Shown: positions 37,134 to 46,700 of the stretch, one piece after another
Numbering within the stretch: position 1 is the stretch's first letter
Layout: the number at the start of each line of letters is the position of its first letter
Assembly (NCBI GenBank): GCA_018622495.1
Contig: CP076021.1
Coordinates: 1,178,001 to 1,242,000 of the forward strand
DNA: 64,000 nt
DNA from: Mycoplasmatota bacterium
Lineage (GTDB): Bacteria > Bacillota_I > Bacilli_A > Acholeplasmatales > Acholeplasmataceae
Direction of reading: 5' to 3'
Notes under the pieces: generated by a model
Database searches by the model: none
The model's input: the letters and a program-made list of their open reading frames with translations, nothing else
What the model was told of the DNA's origin: nothing
Position numbers and translations under genes: made by a program

Positions 37134-38419
37134 TACCATTGCTCCATAACATGTAAGTCTTCTGGACTAAATATTAAGTCAACTTCACTATTTAATGCTT
37201 GATAGTCAGTCGTATGTATGGTAAATATGCGTTGATCTGTCTTAACGTCTATTTCATAATGTACACCTTTAAATGCTACACTATCAACAACGCCAGTTAA
37301 TAAACCTTTATTTTTTTCAACAATATCAATATCTTCAGGTCTAATGACGATATCTACTTTTTCGTTTTTAGAAAAACCACTATCTACACAATCATAAGTT
37401 TTTCCATCAAATGTAACAATATAATCATCATTCATAACACCTTCAATAATATTAGATTCACCAATAAAATTAGCGACGAATCTATTTGCAGGTTCATTAT
37501 AAATATCTTCTGGTGTTCCGATTTGATATATCTCACCTTGGTTCATCACAACAATTTTATCACTCATGGTCAATGCTTCTTCTTGATCATGTGTTACAAA
37601 AATAAATGTAATTCCAGATGAACGTTGAATTTCTTTTAATTCATATTGCATTTCTTGTCTTAGTTTTAAATCAAGCGCAGCAAGTGGTTCATCAAGTAAT
37701 AATACTTTTGGTTCATTGATTAGAGCTCTTGCAATAGCAACTCTTTGTTGCTGACCACCAGATAATCTATGTACTTCTCTATTTTCATAACCTTCTAAAC
37801 CAACCATGTTTAAATATTTTTTAACTTTTGTTGATATTTCTTTTTCTTTCGTGTGTTTTGTTACAAATTGACTTTTTAGTTCAGATATCTTAGATTCAAT
37901 ATCCTCTTTATTTTCATCATGAATGGATTTTTTTAATTCAGCAATTTCCTTTTTAAGTTGACTATTTGGATCTTTTAAATCCCTAATGTCTTCTTTCATT
38001 GATTTTCTCAATTGCTTAATTTCAACAGTATCTCTTGAACTCTTTATTAAAGCTTGATATTTACGTTGTGTTTTTCTGATTTGTTCCATTGTTGCAAGTG
38101 ATTCATTTTTCACTCTAAGGCCAAACGCAACATTTTCAAATACATCTAAATGTGGAAATAATGCATATCTTTGAAATACAGTATTTGTTGGTCTTTTATG
38201 TGCTGGTGTTTCAAGAATTGAATTGCCGTCAAATAATACTTGGCCAGCACTAGGTTCTACGAAACCACCAATAATTCTAAGTGTTGTTGTCTTTCCACAA
38301 CCTGAAGGACCGAGTAAAGTGACAAATTCATTTTGATCAATTTTTAAATCTATGCCTCTTAAAACAACTTGTCCATTAAATTCTTTTGTAACATCATTTA
38401 ATTCTATAAGTGCTGCCAT
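37133..38419 (-). CDS. potA: Polyamine ABC transporter ATPase PotA with a charged insertion
   Basis: A 428-residue ATPase. Walker A is [14 protein letters not shown], the Q-loop is [23 protein letters not shown], the signature is [17 protein letters not shown], Walker B is [13 protein letters not shown], and the switch His lies in [19 protein letters not shown]-like C-terminal domain is present. Between the Q-loop and the signature a Lys/Glu-rich stretch of about 90-100 residues (around 110-205) is inserted, predicted as coiled coil. Enlarged PotA proteins of this sort are known in mollicutes. AGGAGG precedes the ATG. Confidence 0.93.
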   Translation of the reverse strand: MAALIELNDVTKEFNGQVVLRGIDLKIDQNEFVTLLGPSGCGKTTTLRIIGGFVEPSAGQVLFDGNSILETPAHKRPTNTVFQRYALFPHLDVFENVAFGLRVKNESLATMEQIRKTQRKYQALIKSSRDTVEIKQLRKSMKEDIRDLKDPNSQLKKEIAELKKSIHDENKEDIESKISELKSQFVTKHTKEKEISTKVKKYLNMVGLEGYENREVHRLSGGQQQRVAIARALINEPKVLLLDEPLAALDLKLRQEMQYELKEIQRSSGITFIFVTHDQEEALTMSDKIVVMNQGEIYQIGTPEDIYNEPANRFVANFIGESNIIEGVMNDDYIVTFDGKTYDCVDSGFSKNEKVDIVIRPEDIDIVEKNKGLLTGVVDSVAFKGVHYEIDVKTDQRIFTIHTTDYQALNSEVDLIFSPEDLHVMEQW

Positions 38420-38608
38420 GATAACCTCCTAAATGTTTACTCAAGTTAAACGCTAAAATGCTTTCTATTCACTATTGTTTAGTATTTATATACTTTTAGT
38501 TAAACTATCGTAAACTAAACCAAATCTATTATATTACATTATTGTGATAAGTCAACCATTAAACCTATATTTTTTTTACTGCATTTTTCTATGCATTAAA
38601 ACATGATA

Positions 38609-38617
38609 TGATATAAT
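38609..38617 (+). promoter_or_regulatory. Extended -10 promoter of the 38661 gene
   Basis: TG-A-TATAAT, 44 nt before the ATG, which is preceded by AAAGGAGTGA. No good -35. The 240-nt gap 38420-38660 otherwise holds only the divergent potA control region. Confidence 0.5.
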
Positions 38618-38660
38618 TAAAATATAACATTAATTTAACTATTAAAGGAGTGACATTTAT

Positions 38661-39140
38661 ATGTTTATTGCATCACTTAATTTACTAAAAACTAAAAAAT
38701 ATTTAATTCAGTCAATTATATTTTTAGCAACATTTTTATTTATATATTTCATTATAGATTCACTTAATATGTCATATGAAGAAATGCGTATTACTTATGG
38801 TTCATATTTAGTTGTGACTAATATATCACTAAATTTAATTATGGCGTTTCTTTCAACTTTAATGATGCATTTATCAACTTCTATGGTTGAACTTAAGGGA
38901 AGCGAAGGAAAAGGATCTTCTCTAGGATTTATTTCTATATTATTTGGTATATTAACTTATGGATGTACATCATGTGTCATTGCATTTTTTGCAAGTATCG
39001 GTATTGCATTTTCTGTCATTGCATTACCTCTTGCTGGACTACCTTATAAATTTATATCGCTACTGCTCATAGGTATCGGTATATACTTCATGTTTCGTCA
39101 ACTCAACAAGGGTTGTAAAATAGATATAGAAAAACAATAA
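38661..39140 (+). CDS. Four-helix membrane protein, unrecognised
   Basis: A 159-residue protein with hydrophobic segments at about 17-35, 48-72, 88-115 and 118-145, ending in a basic tail. The GILTYGCTSCVIAFFASIGIAF stretch with a CTSC motif inside the third helix and the PLAGLPYKFISLLLIGIGIYF helix are notable, since the cysteines could bind metal or haem. I do not recognise a family. It has its own promoter and a strong terminator. Confidence 0.7.
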   Translation: MFIASLNLLKTKKYLIQSIIFLATFLFIYFIIDSLNMSYEEMRITYGSYLVVTNISLNLIMAFLSTLMMHLSTSMVELKGSEGKGSSLGFISILFGILTYGCTSCVIAFFASIGIAFSVIALPLAGLPYKFISLLLIGIGIYFMFRQLNKGCKIDIEKQ

Positions 39141-39159
39141 ACCACTAAAAAATATTAAA

Positions 39160-39187
39160 GCCACTACAAATGTAGTGGCCTTTTTTT
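39160..39187 (+). terminator. Terminator after the 38661 gene; target of IS copy B
   Basis: GCCACTACA-AA-TGTAGTGGC followed by CTTTTTTT. The left target duplication of IS copy B starts at 39183, inside the T run. Confidence 0.88.
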
Positions 39188-39190
39188 ATA
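39183..39190. repeat. Target duplication, left, IS copy B
   Basis: TTTTTATA, repeated exactly at 40770-40777. Confidence 0.85.
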
Positions 39191-39341
39191 AGATGTTTAA
39201 AATATCGTATGGTCAATCATAGGCTTTAAAATATTGTATGGTATACCATACGATTTTTGAAAGGCCTATTTTTTTATATAAAAAAGGAAGTCCTCATTTA
39301 TAATAGAGTTATTAGCCATAACTATAGAATAGGAGGACTTC

Positions 39342-40636
39342 ATGTCTTATGATACCATAAATATTTTACACTTAGAACAATTTAAAAGCAAGATTGAATT
39401 ATTAGAAACAAGGCTTGAAAGAAATGTATTGATTATCGAATTAAAGTTTTATAAACAACAAATATTATGCCCTATCGTGGATCAGCTCATATAAGATTTT
39501 TAGAATATAAATATAAAAAAATCATACATTCAATATCTACACATGAAAAAAGCGTGATTAGATGGCATATGAGAAGATATCAATGTAAGCTTTGTAAGAA
39601 AACCTTTAGCGAGTCCAATCCACTATCAGACTCAAATGAAAATGTAAGTTTGTATACAAAGATGTCTATTTTAAACTATTTAAAAGATTATAATCATACA
39701 TTTACATCTGCTGCGCATCACTATTATGTTAGTATCCAAACAGTGATCAATATATTTGATCGTTATGTAGAAGCGAAGCGTCGAAAGCTACCCAAAGTGA
39801 TCAATATCGATGAAGTATTTATATCAAGAGCACACAAGTACAAATATGCATGTATCTTATATGATTTCATGCATAGAAAAATCATTGATGTATTACCAAC
39901 AAGACATAAACGTTATTTAATTGATTACTTCGCTAGAATCCCTAAAACTGAGTTATCAAGCGTAGAAGTCGTCGTGATGGACATGTGGCAAACTTATAGA
40001 GATGTCATCAAATTATGTATACCTCAAGCGAAAATAGCTGTTGATTCATTTCATTTAATTAGGACATTAAATGAAATCATCAAACGTATAAGAATTGATA
40101 CAATGAATAAATACAAGCAACACAAAAGTGCACCAGTTCATGATGATATGTATTATTACATGTTAAAGAAATTTCATTACTTCTTTCTCAAGAACTATGA
40201 AGATATCTATGATGGGAAAATACGTATACAAAAACTACATGCATATTGGCATAAATGAGATATTCTTCATTATTTGTTATCTACTAATGATGATTTAAAA
40301 GATGCATATCTTTTAAAAGAAAGGTATAGATCATTTAATCTAACAGCCTCTTATGATACGTGTGATGATGAGCTTAACCAACTCATAGATCTATTTAGAA
40401 ATCATAAGTTAGCAGGGATGAGATCATTTGGAAGAACGTTAAATAACTGGAGAGATGAGATTAAAAATTCTTTTTTAGTTTATGATAAAAGACGAATATC
40501 CAATGGTCCTATTGAATCTGTCAATAATAAAATAAAGACTGTGATCAAAACATCTAATGGTATTAAATCTTATAATCGATTGAGAAACAAGATTATGTAT
40601 GCAATTAATAAAGATATACCTATAAAAAACAAATAA
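39342..40636 (+). pseudogene. ISL3-type transposase, frameshift plus nonsense (copy B)
   Basis: The ATG at 39342 follows AGGAGG. A one-base deletion in the first zinc-ribbon codons (CCCTATCGTGG versus CCCTATCTGTGG in copy A) breaks the frame near residue 45. A TGA replaces the TCA serine codon after HAYWHK (40256-40258). Otherwise it equals copy A. The two copies were inactivated by different mutations, so both derive from an intact copy elsewhere or an earlier state. Confidence 0.9.
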
Positions 40637-40658
40637 AATAAGAGTTATGGCAAAAAAA

Positions 40659-40676
40659 GGCACTCCCGCGAGTGCC
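40659..40676 (-). terminator. IS-borne terminator at the end of the surface-protein operon
   Basis: GGCACTC-GCGG-GAGTGCC with seven T residues on the minus strand, about 105 nt past the giant gene's stop. It probably now terminates that operon. Confidence 0.7.
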
Positions 40677-40769
40677 TTTAACTTACCATACAATTTTTTA
40701 TAGGTCACATTGACCATACAATTTTGGAAAGGTCTATTTAGTCTTTACCATACAATTTTTTAAAGACCC

Positions 40770-40777
40770 TTTTTATA
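40770..40777. repeat. Target duplication, right, IS copy B
   Basis: TTTTTATA, identical to 39183-39190; 4 nt before the stop codon of the giant gene. Confidence 0.85.
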
Positions 40778-40781
40778 TTGA

Positions 40782-43700
40782 TTAATTTGTATAAACTGTC
40801 CATGCCCATGTTGTACTAGCTGGATTATAATTTTTATTCCAACTCGTCGTAGAAATATAGTAAACACCGTTATATAATACAATATCATCTAATGTATATA
40901 AATTATATGATAACCAATCTTCACTAATCTCATTCCATGATCCACCTAATCCAGCAACTGGATTATTATTGCTTGCATTATCATTAAGTGCAATATAGCT
41001 AACACCATTGTATTCAACAATGTCACCTTCTTCATAAGCTGATGCACTATTATAAATACCACTTGTGTCATGTAGACCTTGCCATGAACCTGTACCAGGA
41101 GGATTATATTGACTATATGTATATGTAGGATCTAATACTTCCCATGTTACACCATTATAAACAAATTGTTCTCCATCACTATATGTATAGTTTATATCAA
41201 GCGGCAATGCTTGAGGTGTATAATCGACAACTTCTTCATGACCCCAATCAGGTGATTGTGGTGTTTCTTCAACAATATGAATCGTTACATAATATCTTCT
41301 TGGAATACGTGAGCTTTCTAAATACAATGTATCACCAATAATGATAATAGCTTCGTATTCAATTTCAACACTATATCCTTCAGGAACATCAACATGAAGT
41401 ACATAATAACCATACATAGAAGTTGAAAACTGATTATTATCATAAGTATCAGTATCACTATCATAGTATGAAAACATACCCATTCTTACTAAAATATCTT
41501 CATAATAAAGATCTCCAGTATAATCAGCTGGTAATTGATAAACATTAACGCCAATATGAACACGTTCAATCTCATCATTCGTATCATTAACGACAGTAAT
41601 ATCATATTTAATATTATTTGTCGTATCTTGAACTGCAATGTAGTAATCAGTATAATGTGTTGGATTTTCATCATAATCTTCTGCATAAACACGATACTGT
41701 ACATAATTTAGAGTTGCACCACTACCATAATCACTAAAGTCTGCAAATAATAAACTAGATTGATAATCATAATGTATATTATTCTCATCAGTGACTCGAT
41801 AAATCGATGCTCCATCTGGAATATAAAATGTTGGAGAATAAGCAGTTAAATCAGTTTCTTGTACTTGCCCAATAATCCAATAATTCCCGTAATCATCATA
41901 ATAACCATAATCAATACCAGTTGTTGGTAGCACTGATATAAGTCTTTGAGTTGGATTCGTTTCATCAAAATACATTAAATATTCAGTTGGTGTTACTTCA
42001 TCAATATCAACGATAGTTACAAAAGCATCAAGTACTTCATCAAATACTGAATCACTTGCAAATAAAACATTTTCTATATTAGAATTATCATTTTTAAGTT
42101 TTGTTAAATCAAGCGTAGAAAAAGTATATTGCCAAGATAGAGATTGTCCATTAACAGTCTCACTTTGACTATAACTAAGTGTAAATGTATAATCGCCTTT
42201 AGCTGTATCTTGATTAAGATCTACTTCAAATCCAATATAAGATAACGGCTGAATAAAATAATCGATACCTTCTGTAGCACTATCACCACTATTAAGCGGA
42301 CTAAAAGTAGATACCACACTTAAAATATCATCAGAAGCAAAATAGACATGATCAAAATCATATTCAAATCGTATTGTAGGACTTTCATCATAATACACTA
42401 ATACTGTATCGAGTGGATCATCTAAAGATCCCCCATTTTTATAAACAACGCTCGGATTTAAATCAACTTCACGTTCAATAATATTATGTGTAAATGTATT
42501 TGTAGAGCCATCTTCTGCTGTTATATGATAAACTAATGTATATTGATGTCTATAACTATCATACATCGATACATTAAAAGATATAGATGTGATTTCTGCA
42601 AAATATGAAATTTCAAGTGACTCTAAATAATTAGGGAATGTTGTCTCTAAATCAGCATAACTTACATTTGTTAAACTTGAAAGATTTGTAAAATCAACAA
42701 TGGATGTCTCACTATCATTTGCGATATAATACATGCCATAATCAACATATGATGTATAGCTATTCGTGGTTGGTTCTATAAGTTCTTCTTGATAGGTAAA
42801 GCTTAATACATCAGCATTTGCACTTTCTATCTTAGTGAAATTCACTTTAAATGTTTCACCGCTTAACAAGCTAAGTTCAATATAATAATCTCCACTTTCT
42901 AAATCATCTTCAGCTTCAAATATAATCTTAACAGTTCCCGTACCCCATGTACCACTATCATTGTCAAAATCATTATCTGTATAAACATCTCCATCACTGA
43001 GTTTATAAAGTGATGTCACTACTTTAACACCCGTATTATTATCAAATACTTCAATATCTGTTAAGACATTGTATTCATCTGCTAAATTATAAGTATCATA
43101 ATTAATTTCAATAACACCATTAGATCCAGATGTTTCATAATATAAGTCATTATTTGCAAATACGTTATTCACATTATATGAGTTAGGAAGACTTGCGACA
43201 CCGTTGACAAATAAGCTATCCACGTCAGTAATATCTACATCATCAGTTCTAATGATTCTTATTTCATAATCTTGATAAGTTGATGGATCACTACTATTAT
43301 ATGAAGCAGAATAAACTCTAACTGATCCATAATGATCTTCAACAGAATCAATATAGGTACCACCACTTGAATACATTGAATCATAGATCCCATAACTACG
43401 TGGTATGGTAATTGTTGTTGTTAAACTTTGCCCATTATTTGTTAAAGATGCAGCATCAGATATTGTATATGTATCATCTGCTGTATTTGCTGAAAAATAT
43501 ACACTAGATGTAGGGTATACAACAGTATTTGGAACACTTTCTGATAAGACATAAGTTACTGCTTCAGTACTTGGACCTACGTATTCATAAAGTGTAGGAT
43601 AACCAGATAATGAAAATGATTTATAAGCGCCATAACCAGATGATGCAGTTGTTCTTGAAACTCTATAGCCTGTTGCATCCCAATATGTCCACCACAAAAA

Positions 43701-46700
43701 TCTAGAAAAAACATGAGGTTCATGTGTAAATATTGTTGAAGTTGCATCTATTGAACTATTTGCAGTAGTTAAATCATAAACCGGTGTATTTCTTGAACTA
43801 GAATCATAAGGAGATGAATCATAAGTTGTTAAATTATATACACCAGTTGTTGCATATGGACCAATAGCGACCATCGTTGACCCAGATTTTTTATGTGTTC
43901 CAACATACGTATAACCATTTAATGCATTATCACCTGTTAATAAATTAGCAACTACTCTTGCCCCATCAACATATGCATCATTTACTTCAATGTATCTTGA
44001 AACGGTTAATAATTGTGGTGTTTGAGTGCCTAAGACATCAGCATTACTTGGCATATAATAAGTAATTAAAGATCTATCTTCGTCAATGACTGGATCAGAT
44101 AAGGTTACACCATTTGTTATAGGGTTACCAAATTGATCAGTTTGTTCAATTTCTAGATTATATATTGTTGTTGCAAAAGAGACTTTAATTTGTCTCATTT
44201 CAGTATAAAAATCATATGCAATAGTCCCTGAAGTTGCTGCATCACCAATCCAAGTTTCATCTGGATCAACGTTACTTAATGTATAAGGATTTAATCCTTC
44301 AAAATCAAAACTATCAGGAATAAAAATACCATTTGAAATACCAGAACTACTAGATAATGCATAAATACCTGGATAACTATATGAAGTATCACTTTCTATT
44401 TTCGTAAGAATTTCTGTATTTACTTTTTCTTCAGGAATGTATTGAATAAAATCTGCGATATATTGGTCAGTACCTGTATTCGCTGGTTTAGAATCTCTAA
44501 ATGGAAATAAATTATAAAACATGCCATCATCATCTTCTGAAACATCATAGTATTCAATGACTTGTCCAATATAAGAACCTAGCCATCCTGAACCTGCATA
44601 AAAATATGTAAATGGCTCAACAGAGTCATCACTTGGATTAGTAGTTGCCATATATTGCACCATTTCGATTAATGCTAAATTTGCATCATCTAAATCTCCA
44701 AAAAAGCTTGTCCAACTAGATGATAAATCTGGTGCACTTGCAAACATATCAATAAGTGAATCAAAATTCAATAAATATCCAAAATATATGGTATCAACTG
44801 GATAATCAACATTCCCAGCAAATTCCCAAGTTGTACCACCAGTATGAATCTTACCAACAATCGCACCAAATGCATAAGGTGTTCCTGATGGTGGTGTTGT
44901 ACTCATGCTAAATGTATATGCATTTGAAGACGTACTAAAAGCAGTCACTCTTCTTACTTTACCGTAATTAATAGAATTAGAAATATAGACTTGTTCTGAT
45001 TCTATTGATGGGAATTTAGAATAATAGATAAATCCAAATAATCCGGCAGCTAAATAATTACCATATACATTACCATAGTTAACATTATTAATAATTGATA
45101 ATATACCAATTGCTAGTATACCTGAAGCTTTACTTCTAGTTTCATTTGCTATTGAATAACTTGACTCATTTGTACCATTATATGCATAAACATCACCATA
45201 ATTAATACTAAACCAAATTTTTGCAAATTGATTAAGTGATGATGAATTAATATCATTACCATTTTCTAAAACATCATTTCTAACAGCAATACCTGCTGCA
45301 TGTGCGTAACCTAATGTTGAACTTGAAGCGACTTTAATATCGCCATTATTTGCTGAGTCTCTAATTTGTGCATATTGTCCAAGCATGGCATAAACTAAAC
45401 CAGCAGCTTCTATCTTATCATTTGAAGTTGATACATCATTAAAAATACTAATATCTCCAGTATTAATTGCATTAGATATAATACTTTCGTTATATGTTAA
45501 AATACCTGATGCTTTAATATTGCCATCAAAATTATTATCAACAGTAATGTTTCCACTATTTAACATCGTATCCATTGAACCAGCTATCGCATCAATATCA
45601 ACTGAATCATAATCAATTTCTAAGGTCGTATATATATCTGTATTGCGATTTGCATATGCAATACCAGAAACAGATATATCATATGAAACATCAACACTTG
45701 TTCCTTTGTCAATTAAAATATTACCACCTTGAAAACCATTTGTTGCATAAAATCCTTGACTTACTTCTTCAAATAAACCAAATACATATAGATTACCATT
45801 GGATAAAGAAGATGATGTATCATCAAAGATATAGATTGTGATATCTTCTTCTTGTCTCATATGGTTCATTGATAAATTTTTTCCGTAAAGATTACCTGAT
45901 ATATATATTTCATCATTAACCATTGTTTGTGTTGTTGAAAATGAAAGTTCACCTGATTGATAACTTTGTGATACAACTAAATTGCTTTGATCTAATGCAA
46001 GTAAGTTCCCAGCAAAAATATCTACAATACTTAAATCAATACTTAAATCATGTTTATTAAATAATCCAGTGATTGTCCCATTTGCATCATAAGTTATTAA
46101 TACTCCTGATACATATGTATCAATATTTGAAAGCGTGGTTTCTGTTAGTGTATTTAAAACATCTATATCAAGATCCCCATTATTTGTAACACTTGATAAA
46201 TCAATAGTTGCTTCTTCATCAGTGACATATCCATATCCAGCTAAATATGTTGTTTGAGCAGATAGAATCGATACTGATAAATCACCATTTTGATAAACAA
46301 ATTCAACTTCATTTTCTAAGTTTGCTTGATATCCTATAACTCCACCCATATATAAATTATCCATATATCCAGATAAGTGACTTGTTATATCACCATGATT
46401 AACAACCTTATACATAGATTCAATATTTGCATAGGCAAATAAGCCACCCATATATGTCGTATTTGATGGCATTGATTGATAAGAAAATCCTTCTATATTC
46501 ATGTTATTGATTGCATAAGATATATTTGCAGCCGTTGCATAACCAACCATACCAGAAATATAATTTTCTGTCATTCTCGCATCATAATCAACACTGATTG
46601 TTGAAATATCCCCAGTTGTAGAACTATAACTTATATCACCACTACCATATGCATATAAGCCTGCGATATAAAGTTGTCCTAAGTCCTGTGTCCCAGGATC

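Larger units (their letters stand above)
39191..40769 (+). mobile_element. ISL3-type insertion sequence, copy B (1579 bp)
   Basis: Nearly identical to copy A throughout. The differences I find are one missing T near 39476, the absence of copy A's extra G, and a C-to-G change at about 40257. It has the same terminal repeats and three GTATGGT-type motifs per end. The antisense-facing terminator hairpin is at 40659-40676. It sits between the 38661 gene and the convergent giant surface-protein gene. Confidence 0.9.

Noticed and set aside
40256-40258. The in-frame TGA in IS copy B might mean TGA codes for Trp, as in Mycoplasma.
   Set aside because: Copy A has TCA (Ser) here, several genes end in TGA within ATGA overlaps, and Trp is TGG in conserved positions.
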